Notes: a model not told the origin generated them from the sequence alone. Positions 11,101-19,299 are shown, numbered from the stretch's first letter. The stretch: 53,305 nt of DNA from Gammaproteobacteria bacterium (GCA_016928055.1 JAFGLM010000020.1:1-53305); one strand, 5' to 3'. Numbers and translations are program-made.

Positions 11101-11466
11101 GAAGAATTTCTACAGGCTAAAACACAGGCTGAAAAAATTATTGATAATCCCCGCTTTGCTTTCTTATTTAACCCGGATAAATACACGCAGGCATTCAAAG
11201 AACTGCCCGTCAGCTATAAAAATAATAACAACGCATTTCATTATGGCGTTATTGACCGGCTGGTACTCATCGACGATACCGCGTGGATAGTCGATTACAA
11301 AAATCACACCGGGATTTCGGATTCAGCCGAGCTGGAAAAATTAGCACAAAGTTTTAGACCGCAGCTCGATTACTATGCCGCCGGCGTAAAAAAAATATGG
11401 CCGCAACGAAAAATTCGCCGGGCCATACTTTTTACGCATTCAGAAAAACTGATTGAGCTGGATTAA
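8128..11466 (+). CDS. AddA/RecB-like UvrD-family helicase with C-terminal nuclease
   Basis: A superfamily 1 DNA helicase-nuclease for double-strand break end processing. From the ATG at 8128 it has 1112 residues. Motif I is SASAGTGKTY near residues 15-24. Walker B is LLLDEFQDTNP near 391. Then come GDSKQSIYSFRRA near 425, LMTIHGAKGLEAP near 781 and YVALSRAKH near 858. The C-terminal PD-(D/E)XK nuclease carries an Asp in YGVIDRL near 1041 and DYKN near 1055, as in AddA. A TTG at 8095 would add 11 residues, and neither start has a convincing Shine-Dalgarno. In many relatives an addB-like nuclease gene sits directly upstream. Here the upstream neighbours are the sRNA and parE, so the partner must be elsewhere or absent. 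The gene ends 13 bases from the convergent dsbC. Confidence 0.88.
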   Translation: MQQGPAEPGLSAAVSASAGTGKTYLLVTRIIRLLLAGARPEGILALTFTRKAAAEMRDRLFDRLSELALVTDTELLQALAAIDIPQPDQYLMRARELFERVLYADQRPRITTFHSFCQELLHRFPLEADVPAGYELLETTGIIGDMAWDALCLQATRQPDSELARALTTLFIICGGLNNTRDTLLNGFLQHRSDWWAYTENQKDPVAYARSKIEQKLQATKQPLRDFFNQQNCGLLGQYSVLLQQHATSTNLGHCEKLLQGQQPERDLQQRFQLIKTVFLTQSGEPRKLKASNALLKNLGAANQQRLLSLHQQLLELVMEALEQDRRTRYLELNNAWYLAGQSLLDHYQAIKQKQRLLDFTDLEWRCYQLLHASDQALWVQYKLDQRIDHLLLDEFQDTNPTQWQLILPLLEEIAGSSNERLRSVFLVGDSKQSIYSFRRANPRLQYAASQWLTQHLNAKSFPLSKSWRSAPAIIEFLNAVFSNTDDSALRLPDYELHATHKENLWGQVIVLPAATPSIFADEANQTLRDPLTQPRLIAQNDAHYQEGLQIAATIQTLLSENRTITKQSKQCPLDYGDTIILLRNRTHIAQYEQALTDREIPFIGIEKGGLLECLEIQDIEALLNVLITPFNNQALAQILRSPIMAASDHDLQKLVMQTTGNWYEKLLQLEPDDCSPALKRAARLLPHWRSLVGHLPVHDLLDRIYFEADIINRYQQAATASLRAGVSANLQQLLEIALQIDSGRFPSLIRFLSRLNKLRNSHNEAPDSPTASQTTAKVRLMTIHGAKGLEAPVVFLADCGSSTLNKDTYNAVVDWPAEATRPELILLAARKEDSPELLNHLRLKNAEARSLEEANLLYVALSRAKHLLVISAASDNEKTLLKSWYGLLKNAMEKKIGEAPIDGQYSFQSGEWICYNEPKNKKPAPDVAPPPKIEISTSAVQTSDPTTNSSNRFQARRRGTLLHKLIEHLSSPDPVTSVNLSESENIVFSDEEFLQAKTQAEKIIDNPRFAFLFNPDKYTQAFKELPVSYKNNNNAFHYGVIDRLVLIDDTAWIVDYKNHTGISDSAELEKLAQSFRPQLDYYAAGVKKIWPQRKIRRAILFTHSEKLIELD

Positions 11467-11479
11467 AACCGGAAAATAA

Positions 11480-12175
11480 TTATTTTGCTGAATCAAATCC
11501 GGCAATCAATTGTTCGGCTGACTGGTAGCCAGGAATCACCTGTCCACTGTCAGTAATAATCATCGGCGTACCACGCAAACCAAACTGATGCGCCAGTTCA
11601 ATATGTTTATAAATCGGGTTATCACACTGTTTGGGAGGAACTGAACCGCCTGCTTTTGCAGTCGTCATGGCTTGTTGCGGATTAGCCGCACACCAGATGC
11701 TTTGCAGGGTTGCTCCGACCTGGGAATTGGGGCCGGCGCGAGGATATAACAGATAACGAACCTTAATGCCGTTCGCGTTTAGTTTGGGGACTTCCTGATG
11801 GAGTTTACGGCAATAACCACAACTGGTGTCGGTAAAAATAGTCAGCGTATGTTTGGGGTTTTTGGGAGAGAAAACGATGGTATCCTTGTCGGCAATGGAA
11901 TCCAGTATCGCTAAAGTCGTTAGATTTTTGCCGGATTGCACATCAAAAATAGAACCTTGCAACAAGTAGCGCGCATCTTTTGAGACATAAACCAGTTGTC
12001 CGTCCAGCTTAACGCTGAACAAACCCGGTATAGCAGACGGCTGCACATTTTCGACTCTTGAATTATTACCGACGTTTTTTTGTAACCGGGCCTGGATGGT
12101 ATCCAGATCGGATGCCTGCGTTGTGAATGCCCACAGCGTCGCAAGCAAGGCAATAAAGAATGGCGGTCTTTGCAT
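11480..12175 (-). CDS. dsbC: thiol:disulfide interchange protein DsbC
   Basis: A periplasmic disulfide isomerase that reshuffles wrong disulfides and is kept reduced by DsbD. It is 231 residues with a signal peptide of about 21 residues ending TTQA. The N-terminal dimerisation domain spans about 22-85. The thioredoxin domain carries the active site Cys119-Gly-Tyr-Cys122 in TDTSCGYCRK, and a cis-proline loop follows at GTPMIIT. A second Cys pair (IWCAAN and PKQCDN) matches the structural disulfide of DsbC. It lies 76 bases downstream of xerD on the same strand, the same order as xerD-dsbC in enterobacteria, so co-transcription is likely. DsbB is encoded about 5.5 kb away. DsbG is a less likely alternative because of the gene order. 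Confidence 0.94.
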   Translation of the reverse strand: MQRPPFFIALLATLWAFTTQASDLDTIQARLQKNVGNNSRVENVQPSAIPGLFSVKLDGQLVYVSKDARYLLQGSIFDVQSGKNLTTLAILDSIADKDTIVFSPKNPKHTLTIFTDTSCGYCRKLHQEVPKLNANGIKVRYLLYPRAGPNSQVGATLQSIWCAANPQQAMTTAKAGGSVPPKQCDNPIYKHIELAHQFGLRGTPMIITDSGQVIPGYQSAEQLIAGFDSAK

Positions 12176-12251
12176 AATCTAATCCTTAAAAAATGGTTTG
12201 CAATCCTATCAGGCCGTTGTGACCAGCAGAAGCCCAAAACATTCACTTTTT

Positions 12252-13169
12252 TCATCCCCGCGGGTGGTGCGCAGCATGAAATGCCTTAAGTCGGGCGCGT
12301 GCAATATGGGTGTAAATCTGGGTGGTCGATAAACTGCTGTGCCCCAATAACAGCTGCACCGCTCGCAAATCGGCGCCATGATTGAGTAAATGAGTTGCAA
12401 AGGCATGCCGCAGACTATGTGGCGATAGCGATTTTTTTAGTCCAATTTGCAGCGCATAACGTTTGATCATATGCCAACAGGTCTGCCGGGTCAGGCCACG
12501 ACCACGACGACTGACAAAAACAGCAACCGGAGCAGGTTGACAGCCTTTCAATAACTCCGGGCGTGATTCGAGTATATAACGCCGCAACCAATACGCTGCT
12601 TCTTCACCGGTTGGCACCAAGCGTTCTTTATTACCTTTACCGGTGATACGCAAAACACCGCGTACCAAATCGATCTGCTCCTGGTTAATCGTTACCAGTT
12701 CACTGACGCGCAAGCCGCTAGCATAAGCCAATTCCAGCATCGCACGATCGCGTAATCCGCGTGGCGTTGTAATATCGGGAGCATGAATCAAATTCACAAC
12801 GTCTTCTTCACTCAAGGTTTGCGGTAATAATCGACTTAGTTTGGGTGAGGCGATTAACGCAGTCGGATCCTGCTGCAAACGACCTTCCCGCACCGCCCAA
12901 CGATAAAACCGTCGCCCGCTTGAAAGTAGACGCGCGGCGGTACGCTTGCTGGTGCGTCCTGCCAGGCGATCACCTAGATACTGTTGGATCTCAGCGGCAC
13001 CTACGCTCAATAAAGTATGCTTATGGCCGGCCAGCCATATTGCGAAATGCCTTAAATCCGATGCATAAGCATCCAGTGTGTTTTGACCGAGCCCTCGTTC
13101 CGCCCACAGCGCATCGACAAAAACATCGATCAACTGACGATCCTGCTCATCGATTACTTTTTGCTGCAT
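12252..13169 (-). CDS. xerD: site-specific tyrosine recombinase XerD
   Basis: XerD works with XerC and FtsK at dif to resolve chromosome dimers. It is 305 residues, close to the family norm of about 298. The N-terminal SAM-like core-binding domain covers about 10-95. The catalytic residues are all present: Arg154 (ASGLRVSEL), Lys178 (ITGKGNKE), His251 and Arg254 (HSLRHAFATH), His277 (LLGHSSL) and the nucleophile Tyr286 (TQIYTH). The downstream dsbC gene supports XerD over XerC. It is divergent from mobB, with about 90 bases between the two starts. The ATG at 13169 gives the expected N-terminus, starting just before the DNA-binding helices. Confidence 0.94.
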   Translation of the reverse strand: MQQKVIDEQDRQLIDVFVDALWAERGLGQNTLDAYASDLRHFAIWLAGHKHTLLSVGAAEIQQYLGDRLAGRTSKRTAARLLSSGRRFYRWAVREGRLQQDPTALIASPKLSRLLPQTLSEEDVVNLIHAPDITTPRGLRDRAMLELAYASGLRVSELVTINQEQIDLVRGVLRITGKGNKERLVPTGEEAAYWLRRYILESRPELLKGCQPAPVAVFVSRRGRGLTRQTCWHMIKRYALQIGLKKSLSPHSLRHAFATHLLNHGADLRAVQLLLGHSSLSTTQIYTHIARARLKAFHAAHHPRG

Positions 13170-13220
13170 AAAACAAAACCCTCAAAATGCACGTGCTGGA
13201 ACCTTGCTGACCGGTGCCCT

Positions 13221-13226
13221 TATAAT
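13221..13226 (+). promoter_or_regulatory. candidate -10 element for mobB
   Basis: A perfect TATAAT stands 31 bases before the mobB ATG in the xerD-mobB divergent gap. No -35 hexamer with standard spacing is visible, so this is only a candidate promoter. Confidence 0.45.
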
Positions 13227-13257
13227 ACCCAACTCAACACTACAATGACGATCAATA

Positions 13258-13809
13258 ATGGAAGTCAGTAATTCTCAAATACCTGTTCTCGGCTTTGTTG
13301 CCTATAACGGAGTAGGCAAAACAACCTTATTATTGAAATTGCTGCCGCTGCTGTGTGAACGCGGTCTATGTGTCGGCATGATCAAACACGTACATCATCA
13401 ATTTGATGTCGATAAACCCGGTAAAGACAGCTTCGAATTACGCAAGGCCGGCGCACAGCAAATGCTGGTAACCTCAAATCAACGCTGGGCTTTAATCGTT
13501 GAGCGTGAATTTGAACACGAACCACGGCTTGAGGATCATATCGCGCATCTGGACCTGGCCACACTCGATCTGATTCTGATTGAAGGCTTTACGCAATCGC
13601 GCTTCCCAAAAATCGAGTTACATCGACCTGCATTGGGAAAACCGCTGATGTTTACCGATGATAAAAATATCGTAGCCGTTGCCAGCGATTCGCCATTGAT
13701 TCTGCCGGATCATATCGAACTGCTGGATTTAAACGATGAAAAACAAATCGCCAGGTTCATCTGCGAGCGGTTTTTGTCACAGGTTTTTAACGCTCAAAGT
13801 CAACGTTAA
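13258..13809 (+). CDS. mobB: molybdopterin-guanine dinucleotide biosynthesis protein MobB
   Basis: A P-loop GTP-binding protein that assists MobA in converting molybdopterin to the guanine dinucleotide cofactor in the cytoplasm. It is 183 residues. The Walker A motif is AYNGVGKTT at about 15-23. Other family landmarks are GMIKHVHHQFDVDKPGKDS near 40-57, the ELRKAGA segment that follows, and LILIEGFTQS near 105. The length and motif order fit MobB well. No mobA is adjacent, and no molybdoenzyme gene is visible in the window. The next gene, encoding an RDD membrane protein, starts 18 bases downstream and is probably co-transcribed. Confidence 0.9.
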   Translation: MEVSNSQIPVLGFVAYNGVGKTTLLLKLLPLLCERGLCVGMIKHVHHQFDVDKPGKDSFELRKAGAQQMLVTSNQRWALIVEREFEHEPRLEDHIAHLDLATLDLILIEGFTQSRFPKIELHRPALGKPLMFTDDKNIVAVASDSPLILPDHIELLDLNDEKQIARFICERFLSQVFNAQSQR

Positions 13810-13827
13810 CAACGGAACAAACTTGCT

Positions 13828-14241
13828 GTGAACAATAACGGCAAACCCGCCACATTAAGTCGAAAACTGTTGGCCGGGCTATACGACGGCTTGCTGCTCA
13901 GCGCCCTGTTATTGATGGCCACCCTACCCGCGACGCTGTTAAATGGTGGTGCTATCCGGCCCGAGAGTTCGATTCAATACCTGGGCTTTATCGCCTATTT
14001 GCTGCTGGTCTGGTTTTTGTTTTATGGCTGGTTCTGGACGCATGGCGGCCAAACGCTGGGTATGGCGGCCTGGCGTATTAAGGCGGTTGCCGGCAACGGC
14101 CAACCAATCGGCTGGCGCGCCGCCTTGATTCGCTGGAGCTGCGGCTGTCTGGGCCTGGCGAATCTGACCGGCTTATTTAACCAAAGACGCCTGGGTTGGC
14201 ATGAAAGCTTATCCGCAACCCGCACCGTCGCCCTGCCCTGA
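13828..14241 (+). CDS. RDD family membrane protein
   Basis: A 137-residue inner-membrane protein starting at GTG. Membrane segments lie near residues 17-38, 49-68 and, less clearly, around 90-110. RDD-family features are SRKLLAGLYDGLL near the N-terminus, the TLGMAAWRIKAV segment near 77-88, and LGWHESLSATRTV at the end, which matches the usual RDD C-terminal pattern of a short Trp-His-Asp/Glu element. The function of the family is unsettled, and some members have been linked to transport. It follows mobB closely, but the pairing gives no functional hint. Confidence 0.8.
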   Translation: MNNNGKPATLSRKLLAGLYDGLLLSALLLMATLPATLLNGGAIRPESSIQYLGFIAYLLLVWFLFYGWFWTHGGQTLGMAAWRIKAVAGNGQPIGWRAALIRWSCGCLGLANLTGLFNQRRLGWHESLSATRTVALP

Positions 14242-14556
14242 TCGACGGCATTCCACCCCTTAAAAACGTGACATATTACCGTCGCGCGTTTTATCTGCGC
14301 CATTTCACAGTATTTCCCCGTATAAATCGGTAAATTTCAGCGCATTGGTCGCATTTGTTAAAGCATGATCTGATGTGATTGAGGTGGAGACAAGGTTAAT
14401 GGGCTGGAGCAGGCAATTTGGATGTCGCCGCAGCCATGACTCTGTTGGGCAACGTTGTTGGTTACCCTGCTAGAATACCCCTCCCGCCTTAAGTTTTCGT
14501 GCCATCAAAAGCCACATAAAGTACATTAAGGCAATAACACAACAATCGGGAGCAAG
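14242..14556. other. 315-base intergenic region before the three-gene unit
   Basis: No open frame of interest, no tRNA and no strong hairpin were found. A TAGAAT at 14471-14476 could be a -10 element for the downstream unit, but no -35 at standard spacing accompanies it. The 5' untranslated region would then be about 80 bases. A GGGAG Shine-Dalgarno precedes the ATG at 14557. Confidence 0.5.
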
Positions 14557-15921
14557 ATGATGGAATCACTGTATTTTATTGAAGGTCAACCTGAGCTATC
14601 AGTCGCCATAGTGGTGATTGTGGCAGCGGTCGTTATATTCTTCCTTCGTAGCCCCCTGCATAAGGCACTGGAAGGATTATCAGAAGGCATTTCGACCGGA
14701 TTTGGAAAAATTGCCGAGTGGTGTGATCGTGTCGGTAATAAGATCAGGGAACGTGACCAGAAAGTACTGCTGGAATCCGGTATCGCTTCCCAGAAACACA
14801 AGCTGGTTGATGAGTTTGGTCGCGTCGAGATCAGTTTCAGTAAAAACCTGGCTGACTACCCCGGATTGCAGCGACGGCTGGACGATCATATCAGCAAGCT
14901 GGAAGGCGATTACCGTGAATGCGGTCAAACCGTGCCTAAAGCGCCCGGCTGGAATGAGGCGGTTACTTCGATCGCCAAACTGCAGGGCTCAGCAGGTGAT
15001 CGAGTAATTGAAAAAATGCTCGGTGAAATCCACCGATCGGCGGTTGATGGTGAAAAACGTGCGCTGGCAGAATTACGTACCACGACTTCAAAACGACATA
15101 AAATTCTTTCCACCATGGCGCCAGTCTGGAAGCAGGTGAATAAGTTGCTTAAAGATGTGGGTGAAAAAATCGGCAGCGTAATGGAAACATCCGAACGTAT
15201 TGACAAGTACATGACGGAGTTTCAGAAAATCAGCAAAGGCAACACCGAATCGATTGATATGCTTTCGTCGCGTGCCAACCGTATGTTTATTGCAACATCG
15301 ATTGTGGTGCTGGCAGCTGTCGCGGGCGCGGTGGTTAATTTTTTCATTATTCAGTTGCCGATGTCGGAACTGGTACCTTCCGCTAATCGTGTATTGGGCA
15401 TGCCGGTATCCAGTTTTTCGGCATTGATTATTATCCTGCTGGAATTCGTGACCGGTATCTTTTTCTGGGAATCGGTCGGTTTTACTCACATTATTCCGCA
15501 AATCAGTATGCTGCCACGTAGCCGTCGTAAGTACATTACTTACCTCTCTTTTACTTTCCTTTTTCTATTAGCCTGTGTGGAAGCATCATTGGGTTTCTTC
15601 CGCGAAGGTATGGCTGAAAGCGGTCAGGCTACTACCGCAATCCTGTCCGGCGAAGCTGCAAAAGTTGCAGCTGAACAAATCGGTCAGAATTGGGTGCTTT
15701 TCGGCCAGGCGGGACTTGGCTTTGCACTTCCTTTCATTCTGGCATTAACCATGATGGCACTGGAAAACTTTATTGAAACCGGTCAGCATGCCGCCGCTAA
15801 AATTGGTACGTTATTCTTTGCGCTGATTGGCAGCCTCTGTAAACTGATTTCGCATATCCTGTGCATGATCCTGAAAGTCATTATGGATCTCTTGTTTGTG
15901 CACAAGACCAAGCATGCCTAA
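14557..15921 (+). CDS. polytopic membrane protein with large helical cytoplasmic domain
   Basis: I do not recognise this 454-residue family. One membrane segment lies near residues 17-33. It is followed by about 200 residues of charged, coiled-coil-prone helix (60-240), then four to five membrane segments near 245-267, 288-306, 325-345, 378-402 and 410-440. The layout, a single N-terminal helix, a long helical region and a membrane bundle, loosely recalls ExbB/MotA-type or sensor-channel proteins, but no diagnostic motif was found. It is first in a tight same-strand unit with a vWA-like lipoprotein (30-base gap) and an HD phosphohydrolase (6-base gap), which suggests an envelope complex with a cytoplasmic output. 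The start is an ATG after GGGAG, and a second ATG directly follows it. Confidence 0.75.
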   Translation: MMESLYFIEGQPELSVAIVVIVAAVVIFFLRSPLHKALEGLSEGISTGFGKIAEWCDRVGNKIRERDQKVLLESGIASQKHKLVDEFGRVEISFSKNLADYPGLQRRLDDHISKLEGDYRECGQTVPKAPGWNEAVTSIAKLQGSAGDRVIEKMLGEIHRSAVDGEKRALAELRTTTSKRHKILSTMAPVWKQVNKLLKDVGEKIGSVMETSERIDKYMTEFQKISKGNTESIDMLSSRANRMFIATSIVVLAAVAGAVVNFFIIQLPMSELVPSANRVLGMPVSSFSALIIILLEFVTGIFFWESVGFTHIIPQISMLPRSRRKYITYLSFTFLFLLACVEASLGFFREGMAESGQATTAILSGEAAKVAAEQIGQNWVLFGQAGLGFALPFILALTMMALENFIETGQHAAAKIGTLFFALIGSLCKLISHILCMILKVIMDLLFVHKTKHA

Positions 15922-15951
15922 ATATCATTAAGCAGAACATGGAGTAGCAAA

Positions 15952-16620
15952 ATGAATCGTATATTAGCTTTTCTACTTTCGATATTGGCGATTTCTCTGC
16001 TTAATGGTTGCAGTGACAGCAAAGCCTATGAAGCTGCAATGTGTGTACTGGCAGATACTTCCGGTACTTACGCAGAAGAGAAAAAAAATATCGCAAGCAT
16101 TACCAAATCAAAAATTCTGGCAAACATGAAAGCCGGTGACAGCATGTTCTTTATGCGCATCGACAGCAATAGCTACAATGAAGGCGATTTAATCGCCAGC
16201 ATGACGCTGGATTACATCCCTTCGAAGGCAAATAAACAAAAACTGATTATGGCGTCTGAGCTGGACAAGTTCGCCAAGGACAAAACCAAATCCCGTTATA
16301 CGGATATAAGCGGCGCCATGTTGAATTGCACCGACTTTCTGAATGACACTGAATCCGGCAATCGTTTGATTATTGTGTTCAGTGATATGAAAGAAGAACT
16401 GAAACCGGGTATTAAACGCAGTTTCACCAAAGATCAGTTCAAAAACATCCATTTTATCGCTATGAACGTTATTAAACTGAAAGGCGATAGCGCCAATCCT
16501 GAGGTTTATCGTGAAAAGCTCGGGCAATGGGAGAAACGCACACTGGCTGCGGGAGCTCTGTCATTTAATGTTTTTAATGACATGGAAAAAATTCCCGAAT
16601 TCATTGAGCAATTGCGTTAA
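15952..16620 (+). CDS. vWA-like lipoprotein
   Basis: A 222-residue lipoprotein. The signal sequence ends in a lipobox SLLNGC with the lipidated Cys20. Serine at +2 favours the outer membrane. After it comes a compact von Willebrand A-like fold: a MIDAS-type DTSGT at residues 35-39, a TDISGAM segment near 116-122 and a hydrophobic strand IIVFSD ending in Asp near 144. These match the usual vWA order of DxSxS-like, T and D elements, though the first motif ends in Thr rather than Ser. vWA lipoproteins usually bind a protein partner through a metal ion. Neighbours are the polytopic membrane protein upstream and the HD protein immediately downstream. The exact role is unknown. Confidence 0.72.
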   Translation: MNRILAFLLSILAISLLNGCSDSKAYEAAMCVLADTSGTYAEEKKNIASITKSKILANMKAGDSMFFMRIDSNSYNEGDLIASMTLDYIPSKANKQKLIMASELDKFAKDKTKSRYTDISGAMLNCTDFLNDTESGNRLIIVFSDMKEELKPGIKRSFTKDQFKNIHFIAMNVIKLKGDSANPEVYREKLGQWEKRTLAAGALSFNVFNDMEKIPEFIEQLR

Positions 16621-16626
16621 TCGGCT

Positions 16627-17694
16627 TTGCGTTGTTTGGATTTGTTGCAGACATCAAGAGAAGACAAGGACGTGGTTGAGGTTAATCCCATTTCCAAACA
16701 AGCGAGTAAGGAGCACGATCTTAACACGCTGGATGTTACGGAATCCGTTCGCGTCAGTGATCCTGACTCAGTAAAGAGCGAAGTTCTTTCCCTCTACACG
16801 CTCAGCTATCCCGGTGTGGATACAACACCGCTTGAAAACGCCTTTGATATGTTCGCGCAACTGTATCAAGGGCGTTTCCCCGGCTACCATCCCTGCGATA
16901 CGCTCTATCACGATATTCAACATAGCCTTGATATTACGCTGACCGCAGCACGACTGTTGCGTGGGTACCACAAAGTCCACGGTGTGCTGCAGGCTGATCA
17001 GGTTTTATTGGGAATCATTACCGCACTGTTTCACGATTCCGGTTATATCCGCAAGCTGGATGATACCGAGCACGCTAATGGTGCCGAATACACCGGTACC
17101 CATGTTAGTCGCGGTATCGAATTCATGCTGGAGCATTTACCCACCATCGACTTGCGCGATATTGCGCAAAGGTCAGCACAAATTGTTCATCTGACCGGCT
17201 ATGAAGTTAAACCACAAACGGTGGAGCCTGAGAACCCGACGGATCGACTGATCGGCGATATCGTTGCAACGGCGGATTTAATTGCGCAGATGTCTGATCG
17301 CTGCTATCTGGAAAAATGCAGAGACCGTCTGTTTCCAGAATTGACGTTGGCCGCTGAAGCAGACAAGCGTGTACCTTCACCCATCCCTGTTTATCGTTCT
17401 GCGGATGATTTACTCTATAGCACCCCAAGCTTTTATCGCCTACATGTACGCAAACGCATTGAGTATCACTTCAAAAGCGTTTTCCGTTACGCGGCATCAT
17501 ATTTTAACGGTCCCAATTATTATATTTTGAGTATCGAAAAAAATATTCGCTATTTGGAAAAACTAATCGACCATAAAAAGTTCGAGATGCTCAGAAGAGT
17601 ATTACCGAAAAACTACGGTGAAAAGGTCTTCCCCTACAACCGGCTGGATGTATTGCTAAGCCCGGAAAACCTTTTACGCCGGGCAGCGCGTTGA
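16627..17694 (+). CDS. HD-domain phosphohydrolase
   Basis: A cytoplasmic metal-dependent phosphohydrolase of up to 355 residues. The HD signature is spread as His95/His99 (LYHDIQHSLD), His136-Asp137 (ALFHDSGY), His188 (IVHLTGYE) and Asp217 (IVATADLIA), the usual H...HD...H...D order. The YHD..HS.D arrangement resembles cyclic nucleotide phosphodiesterase-like HD proteins, but the substrate cannot be read from sequence. The start is uncertain. The longest frame begins at a TTG 6 bases after the lipoprotein gene, and there is a GTG at 16672, but no ATG occurs in the first 70 codons. It is the last gene of the three-gene unit and converges on dsbB with a 16-base gap. Confidence 0.75.
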   Translation: MRCLDLLQTSREDKDVVEVNPISKQASKEHDLNTLDVTESVRVSDPDSVKSEVLSLYTLSYPGVDTTPLENAFDMFAQLYQGRFPGYHPCDTLYHDIQHSLDITLTAARLLRGYHKVHGVLQADQVLLGIITALFHDSGYIRKLDDTEHANGAEYTGTHVSRGIEFMLEHLPTIDLRDIAQRSAQIVHLTGYEVKPQTVEPENPTDRLIGDIVATADLIAQMSDRCYLEKCRDRLFPELTLAAEADKRVPSPIPVYRSADDLLYSTPSFYRLHVRKRIEYHFKSVFRYAASYFNGPNYYILSIEKNIRYLEKLIDHKKFEMLRRVLPKNYGEKVFPYNRLDVLLSPENLLRRAAR

Positions 17695-17710
17695 TATTAC
17701 AATCGATAAA

Positions 17711-18229
17711 CTAGTTTTTACGCAAGAACTGAAACCATAACACTCCCATCATCGCTATAAATGCGACCAGCGTCCAACCCGGAATAGTTAATCCCAGCAG
17801 AGTCCATTGTACTTCGGCACATTCGCCGGAACCGGAGAATATTATCTGCAATGCATCAAACAACGAAAACACTTCCATAATGTAATCAATACCGGGGCCA
17901 CACTCCGGTACTTTTTCAATCGGCAGACTCTGCAGCCAGACATGTCGTGACGCGGTAACTATACCGGAAAAATTTGGCAGCATCGCTAATACTGCATATA
18001 TTTTGCGGCCAAGAATACCCGGATTATGTATAAACGCCACCGCAACAACCAACGCAGTACCAATCACAAAAAATCGTTGCATGGCACACAATGGACAGGG
18101 TTCAAGCATCAGCAACCCCTGAAAATATAACTTGGCAACCAGGATCATGATGGTGCAATAAATAAATATGAAGGCAAACACCATGCGCGGTGTTGTTAAG
18201 CGCTGAATAAGTACTGAATTATTAAACAT
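17711..18229 (-). CDS. dsbB: disulfide bond formation protein DsbB
   Basis: An inner-membrane quinone reductase that reoxidises DsbA. From the ATG at 18229 it is 172 residues, near the 176 of E. coli. It has four membrane helices. Both redox pairs are present: Cys45-x-x-Cys48 in EPCPLCAMQR and the second periplasmic loop pair Cys110 (VPECGPG) and Cys137 (GECAEVQW). The start was chosen because GGTGA lies 6 bases before it. That Shine-Dalgarno overlaps the TGA stop of lptG, so the two genes are coupled. A longer in-frame start at 18280 would overlap lptG and lacks this site. With dsbC nearby, this window supplies half of the periplasmic disulfide system. Confidence 0.94.
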   Translation of the reverse strand: MFNNSVLIQRLTTPRMVFAFIFIYCTIMILVAKLYFQGLLMLEPCPLCAMQRFFVIGTALVVAVAFIHNPGILGRKIYAVLAMLPNFSGIVTASRHVWLQSLPIEKVPECGPGIDYIMEVFSLFDALQIIFSGSGECAEVQWTLLGLTIPGWTLVAFIAMMGVLWFQFLRKN

Positions 18230-18234
18230 TGTTA

Positions 18235-19299
18235 TCACCGAATTTTTGTTAATCCAAACAATCCAAACATTGTAAAGCATAGTACCGGAAATGTTGCACT
18301 AATAAAGGGTGGTATCCCGTAAATCTGGCCGGCTCTGGCGGTTATTTGAATTAGAATATAAAAACCCAATCCTAGCAGAATACCAATTACAAGTAATTGA
18401 CCTGAGCTGACAGAACGCAAGGACGAAAACACGAACGGCAGCACCAGCAACAACATAACTACGCATGATATCGGCGTTGTCACTTTCAGCCAGAAAGCAA
18501 GCCGATAACCGGCTGATCCAAGCTTGTTACGTTCCAGATAATTTATATAGCGATGTAATTCCCAGGCCGACATCATATCCGGTTTGACGGTAAGCACCGC
18601 AAATAACTCCGGATCCATTAATCGCGCTTGAAGTTCAACATTTTTTGACTCATTGGTAATACGCCCCTGGTCGAAATAGGTGCGTTGCACATCACGTAAC
18701 TCCCACTGATTTTCACTGTATATTGCACTGGCAACATAAGTACTGGAAACCAGTTTTGAATCATCACTCATCTGCAGAATATTGACATCCTGCAATCGTA
18801 ATCCAGGGTAGATATGCCCAACGTTAATGTAATAGTCCTCGTCACGAACCCATAATCCACTACCCCTGGCTTGCGCAACCTGCAAATCCTGTTTCTTTGC
18901 GTCCACCGCCTGCGCATGACGTTCAAACGAAGGCACCAGAAACTCTCCAATCAGCGCCACAATAATCAGCAACACTAAGCCGGCTTGAACGGCGGAACGA
19001 ACAATGCGCTTGATTGAAATCCCGGCAGCCCGAATGGCAATCAATTCACTGTTGGCGGCAAGCGTCCCCAGACTTAACAGGCTACCCACCAATACCGCAG
19101 CGGGAAACAATTCATAAAAGCGCGTCGGCAAGGTTAATGCAACATAGTAAACGGCATCCAGATAGCCGTAACTACCTTGACCAACATCACCAAATTCATT
19201 TACCAGAGCAAAAAACACTTCAAGCGCGGTCAATACCAGTAACGCCATCATGGCACCTGCAATAATTGCGCGTGCAATATAAAAATCGAGTATTTTCAT
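18235..19299 (-). CDS. lptG: LPS export ABC transporter permease LptG
   Basis: One of the two transmembrane subunits of LptB2FG, which extracts lipopolysaccharide from the inner membrane. It is 354 residues and begins MKILDFYIARAI, a typical LptG N-terminus. Three N-terminal membrane helices (about 12-32, 60-82, 98-120), a periplasmic beta-jellyroll region (about 130-260) and three C-terminal helices are visible. It overlaps the upstream lptF by 4 bases (ATGA), and its stop codon lies inside the dsbB ribosome binding site. The order lptF-lptG next to divergent pepA is standard in Gammaproteobacteria. Confidence 0.95.
   Translation of the reverse strand: MKILDFYIARAIIAGAMMALLVLTALEVFFALVNEFGDVGQGSYGYLDAVYYVALTLPTRFYELFPAAVLVGSLLSLGTLAANSELIAIRAAGISIKRIVRSAVQAGLVLLIIVALIGEFLVPSFERHAQAVDAKKQDLQVAQARGSGLWVRDEDYYINVGHIYPGLRLQDVNILQMSDDSKLVSSTYVASAIYSENQWELRDVQRTYFDQGRITNESKNVELQARLMDPELFAVLTVKPDMMSAWELHRYINYLERNKLGSAGYRLAFWLKVTTPISCVVMLLLVLPFVFSSLRSVSSGQLLVIGILLGLGFYILIQITARAGQIYGIPPFISATFPVLCFTMFGLFGLTKIR

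Noticed and set aside
14445..14476. TTGGGC to TAGAAT as a promoter for the three-gene unit
   Set aside because: The spacer is 20 bases and both hexamers are weak matches.
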